This document shows, piece by piece, positions 6,735-14,501 of a DNA stretch of 64,000 bases (positions within the stretch are counted from its first letter, which is position 1; every line of letters starts with the position of its first letter). A program made the translations under genes and the position numbers. The stretch comes from Xenophilus azovorans DSM 13620 (GTDB lineage: Bacteria > Pseudomonadota > Gammaproteobacteria > Burkholderiales > Burkholderiaceae_C). The notes under the pieces are model-generated. The model had not been told where the DNA came from, ran no database searches, and saw nothing but the letters and a program-made list of their open reading frames with translations. Location of the stretch: assembly GCF_000745855.1 (NCBI RefSeq), contig NZ_JQKD01000007.1, positions 1 to 64,000 of the forward strand, read 5' to 3'.

Positions 6735-7943
6735 ATGATGAACATCACTCGAGTCTCCCTGTCCCGCCGACGCCTCCTGCAGGCCTCGATCGCACCGCTG
6801 GCGCTCGGCGCTGGCAGCGCTTTCGCCCAGGCATCGCCTCAGCCGCGAGGCGAGATCAAGCTGGGGCAGACCATGCCCTACAGCGGCCCGCTCTCGGCGC
6901 TGAGCGCCATCGGCAAGGTGCAGGCGCGCTATTTCAGGATGGTCAACGACGGCGGCGGCATCAACGGGCGCAGCGTCACGCTGCTGTCGCTGGACGATGC
7001 CTACAACCCGGCCAAGGCCGTCGAGCAGACGCGCAACCTGGTCGAGCGCGAGGGCGTCATCGCCATGTTCGCGAGCATGGGCACGGCGCAGAACGTGGCG
7101 GTGCAGAAATACCTGAACGGCAAGAAGATCCCGCAGCTCTTCGTCTATGCGGGGAGCGACCGCTTCGCCGACCCGAAGAACTTCCCGTGGACGCTGCCCG
7201 GCCTGCCGACCTTCTCGACGGAGGCGTCGGTGTACGCCGACCACGTGGACAAGACGAAGCCCACGGCCAAGGTGGCGGTGCTCTACCAGAACGACGACTT
7301 CGGCAAGGAGTACCTGGCCGCGTTCAGGAAGCGCCTGCAGGAGATCGGCAGCAAGGTGCAGGTGGTGGCCGCCGCCGGCTACGAGGTGACCGCGCCGACC
7401 ATCGACTCGCAGATCATCAGCCTGGCGGCGAGCGGCGCCGACGTGTTCATGGACATCACGAGCCCGAAGTTCACCATCCAGGCGATCCGCAAGGTCAGCG
7501 ACATGCCGTGGAAGCCGCTGCACATCATCCCCATCACCAGCAACTTCATCGCGACGGTGCTGCGGGTGGCGGGGTTGGACAAATCCGTTGGCCTCGTCTC
7601 GGCGACGCCGAGCAAGTCGGCCGGCGACCCGGAGTGGGCGGACGACGCCGCCTACCGCGAGTGGCTCGCCTTCATGAAGAAATACTACCCCGAGGGCGAC
7701 ACGACAGAGCAGCTGAACCTGGTCGGCTACAGCATGGGCTTCCTGATGACCGAGGTCCTGCGGCGCTGCGGCGACGACCTCGGCGCCGAGCGCATCCTCA
7801 AGGAGGCCACCTCGCTCAGGAACGTCGCGCTGCCGGCGCTGGTGCCCGGCATCACGGTCAACACCTCGCCCACCGACTACCGGATCGTGCAGCAGTTGCG
7901 GCTGCAGCGCTTCGACGGCGCGCGCTGGGTGCCGCTGGCCTGA
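6735..7943 (+). CDS. ABC transporter substrate-binding protein, branched-chain amino acid type
   Basis: A 402-residue periplasmic binding protein of the Peripla_BP_6 family. The N-terminus SLSRRRLLQAS followed by a hydrophobic stretch ending SAFAQA is a twin-arginine-like signal peptide with cleavage near residue 32. The mature start GEIKLGQTMPYSGPLSALSA is typical of the family that binds amino acids, amides and aromatic acids. A second ATG follows at 6738 and either may be used; no clear ribosome site is seen. It is the first gene of the transporter operon, under the shared operator, so its ligand is probably the substrate of the ring-oxidation enzymes or a precursor. Confidence 0.9.
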   Translation: MMNITRVSLSRRRLLQASIAPLALGAGSAFAQASPQPRGEIKLGQTMPYSGPLSALSAIGKVQARYFRMVNDGGGINGRSVTLLSLDDAYNPAKAVEQTRNLVEREGVIAMFASMGTAQNVAVQKYLNGKKIPQLFVYAGSDRFADPKNFPWTLPGLPTFSTEASVYADHVDKTKPTAKVAVLYQNDDFGKEYLAAFRKRLQEIGSKVQVVAAAGYEVTAPTIDSQIISLAASGADVFMDITSPKFTIQAIRKVSDMPWKPLHIIPITSNFIATVLRVAGLDKSVGLVSATPSKSAGDPEWADDAAYREWLAFMKKYYPEGDTTEQLNLVGYSMGFLMTEVLRRCGDDLGAERILKEATSLRNVALPALVPGITVNTSPTDYRIVQQLRLQRFDGARWVPLA

Positions 7944-7948
7944 CGCAC

Positions 7949-8767
7949 ATGCAACTCTCACAGACGGACGACGCCGGCGTGCGCGACGGCGGCGCATGCG
8001 CGCCGCCGCTGCTGCGCGTCGAGGGGCTGGGCCTGCGCTTCGGCGGCATCCGCGCGCTGGCGGACGTGTCCTTCTCGGTGGCGCGCGGCGTGATCTGCGG
8101 CGTCATCGGCCCCAACGGCGCGGGCAAGACGACCCTGTTCAACTGCCTGAGCCGGCTCTACGCGCCGGACGAGGGCGAGATCACCTTCGACGACCGGTGC
8201 CTGCGCACGGTGCGCGCGCACGAGGTGCCGCGGCTGGGCATCGCCCGCACCTTCCAGAACGTGGCGCTGTTCGACCGCCAGTCGGTGCGGAAGAACGTGG
8301 AGGCGGGCTGCTTCCTGCAGTTCGGCGGCCGGCACGTCTCGGCGCTGCTGCGCAACCGCCGCGGCGCCGAAGACCGCCGCGAGGTCGCGGCGTGCGTGGA
8401 GGAACTGGTGTCCTTCGCCCGGCTGCGCGAGGTGGCGGACGTGCCGGTGTCGCAACTGTCCTTCGGCACGCGCAAGCGGGTGGAGCTGGCGCGCGCGCTC
8501 GCCATGCGGCCGCGGATGCTGCTGCTGGACGAGCCGGCCGCGGGCCTCAACCACGAGGAGGTCGAGGAACTGCTGGGATGGATCCTGGAGATACGCGACA
8601 GGATGGGCATCTCCGTCCTGCTCATCGAGCACCACATGAACCTGGTGATGCGGGTGTCCGACCAGGTCGTCGTGCTGGAGTTCGGCAGGAAGATCGCCGA
8701 GGGCACGCCGGACGAGGTGGCGACCCACCCGGACGTGGTCAGGGCCTACCTCGGAGGCGAGCCATGA
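7949..8767 (+). CDS. ABC transporter ATP-binding protein, LivG type
   Basis: A 272-residue ATPase of the branched-chain-type importers. Walker A is GPNGAGKTT, the signature is the degenerate LSFGTRKRVELARAL, and Walker B is MLLLDEPAAGLNH. The LivG-specific IARTFQNVALF stretch is present. It starts 5 bases after the binding-protein stop and overlaps the next ATPase gene by 4 bases. The glycine-poor signature (LSFGT instead of LSGGQ) is common in LivG. Confidence 0.93.
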   Translation: MQLSQTDDAGVRDGGACAPPLLRVEGLGLRFGGIRALADVSFSVARGVICGVIGPNGAGKTTLFNCLSRLYAPDEGEITFDDRCLRTVRAHEVPRLGIARTFQNVALFDRQSVRKNVEAGCFLQFGGRHVSALLRNRRGAEDRREVAACVEELVSFARLREVADVPVSQLSFGTRKRVELARALAMRPRMLLLDEPAAGLNHEEVEELLGWILEIRDRMGISVLLIEHHMNLVMRVSDQVVVLEFGRKIAEGTPDEVATHPDVVRAYLGGEP

Positions 8768-9510
8768 GCCGCACGGCCACTGCCGGCCAGGCCGGCGACA
8801 ACCTGCTGGAGGTCCGCGGCCTGTCGGCGACCTACCAGGCCACGGCCGTGCTCAAGTCGGTGGACATCGACGTCGCCCGCGGCGGGATCACCGCGCTGCT
8901 CGGCGCGAACGGCGCGGGCAAGACCACGCTGCTGCGCGCCATCAGCCATGCGCTGGTGAAGACGCAGGGGTCGATCCGGTTCGACGGGCAGCCGATCGAG
9001 GGGCTGCCGAGCGACGCGGTCGCGCGCCTGGGCATCGCCCACGTGCCGGACGGCCGGGGCACCTTCACCCAGTTGACGGTGGAGGAGAACCTGCTGGTCG
9101 GCGCGATCACCCGGCCGCGCGGCGGCGAGGTGCGGCGGGACATCGAGCGGATGTACGCGCTCTTTCCCCGACTGGCGGACTACCGCGGCAAGCCGGCGGG
9201 GCTGCTCAGCGGCGGCGAGCAGCAGATGGTGGCGATCGCGCGGGCGCTGATGCTGCGGCCGCGGCTGCTGATGCTCGACGAGCCCTCGTTCGGCCTCGCG
9301 CCCCTGGTGGTGCGGCAGATCTTCGAGGTGCTCGGGCAGATCAACCGCGAAGGCGGCCTGAGCATCCTCGTGGTGGAGCAGAACGCGCGCCTGGCGCTCG
9401 ACCTGGCCCGGCACGCCTACGTGCTGGAGGCGGGGCGCGTCGCCATCAGCGGCCCGGCGGCGTCGCTGCGCAGCGACCCGCGGGTGAAGAAGGCCTATCT
9501 CGGCATCTGA
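8764..9510 (+). CDS. ABC transporter ATP-binding protein, LivF type
   Basis: The 248-residue partner ATPase. Walker A is GANGAGKTT, the signature LSGGEQQMVAIARAL and Walker B LMLDEPSFGLAP. VPDGRGTFTQLTVEENL is the LivF hallmark. Its ATG overlaps the TGA of the preceding ATPase gene. With LivG it should form the heterodimeric motor under the two permeases that follow. Confidence 0.94.
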   Translation: MSRTATAGQAGDNLLEVRGLSATYQATAVLKSVDIDVARGGITALLGANGAGKTTLLRAISHALVKTQGSIRFDGQPIEGLPSDAVARLGIAHVPDGRGTFTQLTVEENLLVGAITRPRGGEVRRDIERMYALFPRLADYRGKPAGLLSGGEQQMVAIARALMLRPRLLMLDEPSFGLAPLVVRQIFEVLGQINREGGLSILVVEQNARLALDLARHAYVLEAGRVAISGPAASLRSDPRVKKAYLGI

Positions 9511-9533
9511 CAGGAACAAGAGGAAGAAAGCGA

Positions 9534-10406
9534 ATGACGGAGTTTGCCCAACAGGTGGCAGCGGGCTTCGTGAACGGGTGCATCTACGCCATGCTGGCGC
9601 TGGCCCTGGTCATGATCTACCGCGCGACCAACCATGTGAATTTCGCGCAGGGCGAGATGGCGATGTTTTCCACCTACATCGCCTGGTCGCTGCTGGAGGC
9701 GGGCCTGCCGTACTGGGCCGCGGCCCTGGCGGCGATCGCCTTCGGCTTCGTGGCGGGCACGCTGGTGGAGCGCGTGGCGCTGCGGCCGCTGCATGGCGCG
9801 CCGCTGCTGTCGATCGTCACGGTGTTCGTCGCGCTGATGATCATCATCCAGAGTGCCGCGGGCCTGGTGTTCGGTCACGAGAGCCACAGCGTGGCCAGCC
9901 CCTTCGACGGCTGGGGCCGGTGGGGGCAGGGCCTGCTGTCCGGCCATGCGCTGGGCACGGTCGCGGTCACGCTGGCGGTGCTGGCGTCCATGAGCGCGTT
10001 CTTCCGCTTCACCCGGCTCGGCCTGGCGATGCGCGCGGCGGCGCTGAACCCGCTGTCGAGCTCGCTGTCGGGCGTCAACGTCAACCGGGTGCTGATGATC
10101 GGCTGGGGCGTGGCCGGCGCGATCGGCGCCATCGCGGGCCTGCTGGCGGCGCCGGTGGTCTTCCTCGGCCCGCACATGATGGGCGGCATCATGATCTACG
10201 GCTTCGCCGCGGCGGTGGTCGGCGGCATCGACAGCCCGCCGGGCGCCATCCTCGGCGGCCTGGCGCTGGGGATCGGCGAGAACCTGCTCGGGGCCTACGT
10301 CACGGGCAACGAGCTCAAGCTCACCATCGCGCTGGCCGTGATGTTCGCGATCCTCGTCGTGCGGCCCCGCGGCCTGCTCGGCGGAAAGGCGATCCAGCGT
10401 GTCTGA
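9534..10406 (+). CDS. ABC transporter permease, LivH type
   Basis: A 290-residue inner-membrane permease with about eight hydrophobic segments. The motifs NHVNFAQGEMAMFSTY near the N-terminus and the late GGIDSPPGAILGGLALGIGEN loop, which docks the ATPase, are those of LivH. An AAGAGGAAG ribosome site precedes the ATG. It overlaps the next permease gene by 8 bases. Confidence 0.93.
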   Translation: MTEFAQQVAAGFVNGCIYAMLALALVMIYRATNHVNFAQGEMAMFSTYIAWSLLEAGLPYWAAALAAIAFGFVAGTLVERVALRPLHGAPLLSIVTVFVALMIIIQSAAGLVFGHESHSVASPFDGWGRWGQGLLSGHALGTVAVTLAVLASMSAFFRFTRLGLAMRAAALNPLSSSLSGVNVNRVLMIGWGVAGAIGAIAGLLAAPVVFLGPHMMGGIMIYGFAAAVVGGIDSPPGAILGGLALGIGENLLGAYVTGNELKLTIALAVMFAILVVRPRGLLGGKAIQRV

Positions 10407-11415
10407 ACCGATCAAGACCTTCGCCGTGCCGGCGCTGCTGGCCGCGGGCGTGGCGGCGGCCGCGCTGCTGCTGCCCGGCTACTGGGCGTTCAAGCTGTCG
10501 AGCATCCTGGTCCTGGCGCTGGCGGTGCGCGGGCTGCAACTGCTGATCGGCGCCAGCGGGCAGATCTCGCTGGGCCACGGCGCCTTCTTCGCGGTGGGTG
10601 CCTACGCGGCGGGCGTGCTGGTCTCGCACCAGTGGCTGCCGGCTTACGCCACCGTGCCGGTCGCCATGCTGGTCTGCGGCCTGTCGGGCTTTCTCTTCGG
10701 GTGGCCGGCGACGCGCCTGGCGGGGCCCTACCTGGCGCTGGCCACCTTCGCGCTCGCGGTCGCGCTGCCGCAGCTGCTGAAGCACCCGATGTTCGAGTCG
10801 TGGACCGGGGGCGTCAGCGGCCTCAGCCTGGACCCGGCCGGCGCGCCCTTCGGCCTCGCGTTCCTGCAGGCCGACCAATGGGCGCTGTTGTCGACCGCGG
10901 CCTGGGTCTTCGCGATCTACGCGGTGCTTCGCCGGCTGCTGGACGGGCCCGCGGGCCTGGCCTGGCTGACCCTGCGCGACCACCCGACCGCGGCCATGGC
11001 GGTCGGCGTCGACGTGAGGAAGTGGCGCGCCACCGCCTTCGCGGTCAGCGCGGCCACCGTCGGCGCGGCAGGCGCGCTGCACACCGGCCTGACCAGCTTC
11101 GTGTCGCCCGACAGCTTCACGGTCTTCCTGTCGCTGAGCCTGCTCGTGGGCGTGGCGCTGGCCGGGCCCTCGTCCGCCACGGGGACCTTCGTCGCCGCGG
11201 TGTTCCTCTCGTTCGTCCCGGACGTCGCGGAGAAGGTCTCGCAGGAACTGACCGGCGTGCTCTACGGCGTCGTGATGCTGGCGGCGGTGTTCCTGCTGCC
11301 CCTGCTGCACAGGTGGCGCGCGCGGGCGGCGCGGGCCGCATCGCCGCCGCCGGCCGCCGACCCGATCATCATCAAGGAGAAATCAAGCAATGCAGATGCA
11401 GCACAGGCCACTTGA
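10399..11415 (+). CDS. ABC transporter permease, LivM type
   Basis: A 338-residue membrane protein with the LivM motif GASGQISLGHGAFFAVGAYA. It begins with GTG inside the end of the LivH gene. The C-terminal loop is somewhat shorter and more alanine-rich than usual. The last 26 bases overlap the start of the dehydrogenase gene in another frame, which suggests tight coupling of transport and metabolism in one operon. Confidence 0.92.
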   Translation: MSEPIKTFAVPALLAAGVAAAALLLPGYWAFKLSSILVLALAVRGLQLLIGASGQISLGHGAFFAVGAYAAGVLVSHQWLPAYATVPVAMLVCGLSGFLFGWPATRLAGPYLALATFALAVALPQLLKHPMFESWTGGVSGLSLDPAGAPFGLAFLQADQWALLSTAAWVFAIYAVLRRLLDGPAGLAWLTLRDHPTAAMAVGVDVRKWRATAFAVSAATVGAAGALHTGLTSFVSPDSFTVFLSLSLLVGVALAGPSSATGTFVAAVFLSFVPDVAEKVSQELTGVLYGVVMLAAVFLLPLLHRWRARAARAASPPPAADPIIIKEKSSNADAAQAT

Positions 11416-12235
11416 GGGCAAGGTGGCCGTCGTGACGGGCGCGACCCGCGGCGTGGGCAAGGGCGTGGCCCTGGCGCTCGGCGAGGCGGGCGCGCTGGTC
11501 TACGCGACGGGGCGCACGCTGGGCCCCGGCGCGTCGAACTGGCCCGGCTCCCTGCAGGAGACCGCCGACGAGATCGCGCAGCGCGGCGGCCGGTGTATCC
11601 CCGTCGCCTGCGACCACGGCGACGACGGGAGCGTCAGGCGGCTGTTCGAGCGCGTCCACGACGAGCAGAAGGGCGTGATCGACGTCCTGGTGAACAACGT
11701 CTTCGCGGCGCCTGCGCGCATGCCGGTCAACGTGCCGTTCTGGGAGCTGGAGGACGGCCTCTGGGAGGCGCTGCTGCACGTCGGCCTGCGCTCGCACTAC
11801 GTGGCGAGCCGGTGCGCCGCGCCGCGCATGGTGGCCCGCCGCCAGGGCCTGATCGTCAACACCTCGTCCGGCGGCGCCGTGCGGTACACCTTCAACGTGC
11901 CCTTCGGCGTGCAGAAGGCGGGCGTCGACAAGATGGCCCGCGACATGGCGCACGACCTGCGGCCCTTCAACGTCGCCTCGGTGGTGATCTGGCCGGGCTT
12001 CATCAAGAGCGAGAAGTTCCTGGCGCAGCCGGACCGCGTGCCCGCGCCGCTGGCCAGGCGCATCATGGAAAACGGCGAGTCGCCCGAGTTCGCCGGGCGC
12101 GCGGTGGCCGGCCTGGCCTCGGACCCGGCGATCATGGAGAAGTCCGGCAGGCTGCATCTCGTCGCGGAACTGGCGCAGGAGTACGGCTTCACCGACATCG
12201 ACGGCAGGATGCCGGAGGCGCCGGCGCGCGCCTGA
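11390..12235 (+). CDS. Short-chain dehydrogenase/reductase lacking the catalytic tyrosine (DHRS1-like)
   Basis: A 281-residue classical SDR fold. The cofactor loop is TGATRGVG (16-23), VNN follows at 101-103, and the catalytic serine lies in NTSSGG (158-162). The normal Y-x-x-x-K pair appears as F172-G-V-Q-K176: the lysine is kept but the tyrosine is phenylalanine. The surrounding NVP-GV-KAG context matches DHRS1-type proteins, which have Tyr there. The protein may be inactive as a dehydrogenase or may use another acid. An AAGGAGA site lies 9 bases before the ATG. It is the last gene of the transporter operon. Confidence 0.85.
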   Translation: MQMQHRPLEGKVAVVTGATRGVGKGVALALGEAGALVYATGRTLGPGASNWPGSLQETADEIAQRGGRCIPVACDHGDDGSVRRLFERVHDEQKGVIDVLVNNVFAAPARMPVNVPFWELEDGLWEALLHVGLRSHYVASRCAAPRMVARRQGLIVNTSSGGAVRYTFNVPFGVQKAGVDKMARDMAHDLRPFNVASVVIWPGFIKSEKFLAQPDRVPAPLARRIMENGESPEFAGRAVAGLASDPAIMEKSGRLHLVAELAQEYGFTDIDGRMPEAPARA

Positions 12236-12239
12236 GGCG

Positions 12240-12848
12240 TCATCCGCCCAGGTAGCGCACGATCATCCGCGTGGCTTCCTGCGCGAGCGCGTCGCCGTGC
12301 TCCGGCGCCTTGCCGGCGAGCATCACGCGGTGCGAGAGCGATTCCAGCAGCGCCTCGATGACCACGGCGGCGAGGGCGAGGTCGATGCCCGGCGCGATCT
12401 CGCCCTCGTGCTTGCGCAGCATCGCCTCGATCAGCCGGGTGGCGGAGCGGCTCACCATGTCCGTGCGTTCGGCCACGCCCAGGCGCGGGGCCAGCACCAG
12501 CACCATCCGGTGCAGGTCGGGCGCCAGGTGGTGCGAGACGAGGGTCACGTCGACGATCGCGCGGATGCAGTCCTCCAGCGTGGCGCGGCGGCGGCCGGCC
12601 AGGGCGGCCTCGAAGGCGGCCAGGAATTCCTCGCAGCAGCGGTCGATCACCGCATAGGCCAGCGCGGCCTTGTTGGGGAAGTATTGGTAGAGCGAGCCGA
12701 CGCTCACGCCGGCGCGCTCGGCGGCGCGCGCGGTGGTGAAGCGGTCGTAGCCTTCCTTCAGCAAAACCTGAGTGGTCGCCTCGACGATGGCCTCGACCGT
12801 GGCCTTGGCGCGGGCCTGGCGCGGCGATTTCCTTGGCTTGACGTCCAT
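12240..12848 (-). CDS. TetR/AcrR-family transcriptional regulator
   Basis: A 202-residue TetR-type repressor. The N-terminal HTH is RFTTARAAERAGVSVGSLYQYFPNKAAL in two short blocks around residues 32-60, with the hallmark Y-Q-Y-F. The C-terminal part is a helical ligand-binding domain. A longer frame opens at 12965, but homology starts at MDVKPRK, so this ATG was chosen. It converges on the SDR gene (4 bases apart) and is divergent from a DinB-like gene, its likely target. Confidence 0.9.
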   Translation of the reverse strand: MDVKPRKSPRQARAKATVEAIVEATTQVLLKEGYDRFTTARAAERAGVSVGSLYQYFPNKAALAYAVIDRCCEEFLAAFEAALAGRRRATLEDCIRAIVDVTLVSHHLAPDLHRMVLVLAPRLGVAERTDMVSRSATRLIEAMLRKHEGEIAPGIDLALAAVVIEALLESLSHRVMLAGKAPEHGDALAQEATRMIVRYLGG

Positions 12849-12917
12849 GAGCGAGGGGCGCGTGAAAAGCGAATAGAAAAAGGGATCGGTTGGCGGCACA
12901 TTCTGTAGACGTTTCCG

Positions 12918-12935
12918 GGAGGCTGCAGCGCCTCC
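12918..12935. promoter_or_regulatory. Candidate TetR operator
   Basis: GGAGGC TGCAGC GCCTCC is a perfect 6-6-6 inverted repeat in the divergent region between the TetR-type and DinB-like genes, 29 bases before the DinB start codon. Position suits a repressor site for both genes. In such GC-rich DNA chance palindromes occur, so confidence is moderate. Confidence 0.4.
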
Positions 12936-12963
12936 GTCCAACCCACGGAATGCCGCCATCATC

Positions 12964-13449
12964 ATGAACTCGCAACCCTATTCATCGCTCGTGCGCTACA
13001 AGCAGTGGGCCGACCGCGGCCTGCACGCGGTCGTCGCCCGCGACATCGCCCGCATCCCCGAGGCCGACGCGGTGATCCTCCTGCGCATCCTCGACCACAT
13101 CCACGTGGTCGACCGGGTCTTCCAGCACCACCTGCAGGGGCGGCCCCATCCGTTCCGCGCGGCGCGCTCGGAGGTGCTGCCCGGCGCGCAGGAACTGGCC
13201 GAGGGCACGGAAGAGGCGGACGCGTGGTACGTCTCCTACGTCGATGGACTGTCGGGCAAGGACTTCGACCAGCCGGTGGACTTCAGCTTCACCAACGGCA
13301 CGCCGGCGCGCATGACGCGCGGCGAGATCCTCCTGCACGTGTGCCTGCACGGCACCTACCACCGCGGCAACGCGGGCCTGCTGCTGCAGAAGAACGGCGT
13401 CGCGCCCAACGACGACCGGATGACCGATTTCCTCGAAGCGGGAGCCTGA
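12964..13449 (+). CDS. DinB-family metal-binding four-helix protein
   Basis: A 161-residue protein of the DinB/YfiT superfamily. The metal-binding histidine triad is visible as H47 (in LDHIHVVDRV), H129 and H133 (HGTYHRG). Members act as thiol-dependent S-transferases or isomerases, or have unknown roles. It is divergent from the TetR-type gene and followed after 4 bases by a cupin gene in the same direction. The precise substrate cannot be told. Confidence 0.85.
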   Translation: MNSQPYSSLVRYKQWADRGLHAVVARDIARIPEADAVILLRILDHIHVVDRVFQHHLQGRPHPFRAARSEVLPGAQELAEGTEEADAWYVSYVDGLSGKDFDQPVDFSFTNGTPARMTRGEILLHVCLHGTYHRGNAGLLLQKNGVAPNDDRMTDFLEAGA

Positions 13450-13453
13450 CGCC

Positions 13454-13882
13454 ATGCGTGACCTCGATCCACGGCCCGTCGCCCTGCCGCTGCTGGCGCA
13501 CTGCATCCACCTGGCGCCGGACGGCGCGATGCGGCCCGTCCCGAAGACCGCCGAGACCTTCAGGCGCGCCGCCGCCGATGCCAGCCACCTGCTGGCGCTG
13601 CATCCGGTGAACGGCCCGCGCGACGTGCACTACCCGACCTGGGAGATGCACCCCGCCGGCGACGAGCTGCTGATCGCGGCCTCCGGCTCGCTGTCGGTCG
13701 AGCTGCGCGAAGGCGCGTCGGTGCGCACGGCAGCGCTGCCCGCGCAGGCGGCGTGCATCGTGCCGGCCGGCGTCTGGCACCGGCTGGTCGTGCACGAGCC
13801 GTCCGTGCTGATCGCCATGACCCCACGCCAGGGCACCGTGCACGAGAAGGACCCGCTCACGCCCCCAGCGCGCGCAGCTTGA
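13454..13882 (+). CDS. Small cupin-domain protein
   Basis: A 142-residue single-domain beta-barrel protein. HPAGDELLIAASGSLSVEL and the later IVPAGVWHRLVV are the two cupin motifs, the second with a likely metal histidine. The first motif lacks the usual paired histidines, so metal binding may be altered. It is probably co-transcribed with the DinB-like gene. Its 3' end overlaps the exonuclease gene on the other strand by 26 bases. Function unknown. Confidence 0.75.
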   Translation: MRDLDPRPVALPLLAHCIHLAPDGAMRPVPKTAETFRRAAADASHLLALHPVNGPRDVHYPTWEMHPAGDELLIAASGSLSVELREGASVRTAALPAQAACIVPAGVWHRLVVHEPSVLIAMTPRQGTVHEKDPLTPPARAA

Positions 13883-14501
13883 GGAAGGCCAGCCCGGCCA
13901 TCACCGCGTCGTTGAGCGCATCGTGCGCCGGCCACGCCGGCAGGCCCAGCTCCCTCATCATGGTGTCGAAGCGCAGGTCGATCTGCGCCTCGCGCTCGTA
14001 GCCGGTGCGCTGCCGGTTCCGGAGGTCGTAGTACAGCGCCGAGACTTCGATCTTCGGCTGCGGCAGGCCCATGCCGAGCATGGGAAAGAGCACGCGGTCG
14101 ATCATGGCGACGTCGAACTCCAGGTAGTAGCCCACCAGCGGCCGGCTGCCGATGAAGCGCAGCAGCCGGTGCATCGCCTCCTCGGGCGCGATGCCTTGCG
14201 CCACGTCGCGCTCGCGCAGCCGGTGCACGCGCACCGCCTCGGGCGAGACGGCGCGCTTCTCGGGGCGCACCAGCAGCTCCAGCCGCTCGCTGGTCAGCAG
14301 GCGCCTGCCGCGGATGCGCACGGCGGCGATGGCGACGATCTCGTCGCGGCGCCGGTCCAGGCCGGTGGTCTCGCAGTCCAGCGCCACCCACTCGTCGGGC
14401 GGGGGTGGCTCCCACATGAAGGCATAGCGTGGGTCGCCCAGGTGGTAGAGCATCCACCAGCGCCGGAGGCCGGCGATCCAGTCGGCGACCGGCGTGGTCA
14501 T
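13857..14501 (-). CDS. DEDDh 3'-5' exonuclease (DnaQ/PolC epsilon-like)
   Basis: A 214-residue exonuclease domain protein. Motif Exo I is ALDCETTGLD (D and E ligands), Exo II has GYYLEFDVAMID, and Exo III is PAHDALNDAVMA (His and Asp), so all four acidic ligands and the DEDDh histidine are present. It is likely a proofreading or RNA/DNA-trimming nuclease acting in the cytoplasm. Its ATG overlaps the stop of the upstream DUF294-type gene (ATGA). This pairing is a recurrent one in proteobacteria and suggests a shared job. Confidence 0.88.
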   Translation of the reverse strand: MTTPVADWIAGLRRWWMLYHLGDPRYAFMWEPPPPDEWVALDCETTGLDRRRDEIVAIAAVRIRGRRLLTSERLELLVRPEKRAVSPEAVRVHRLRERDVAQGIAPEEAMHRLLRFIGSRPLVGYYLEFDVAMIDRVLFPMLGMGLPQPKIEVSALYYDLRNRQRTGYEREAQIDLRFDTMMRELGLPAWPAHDALNDAVMAGLAFLKLRALGA

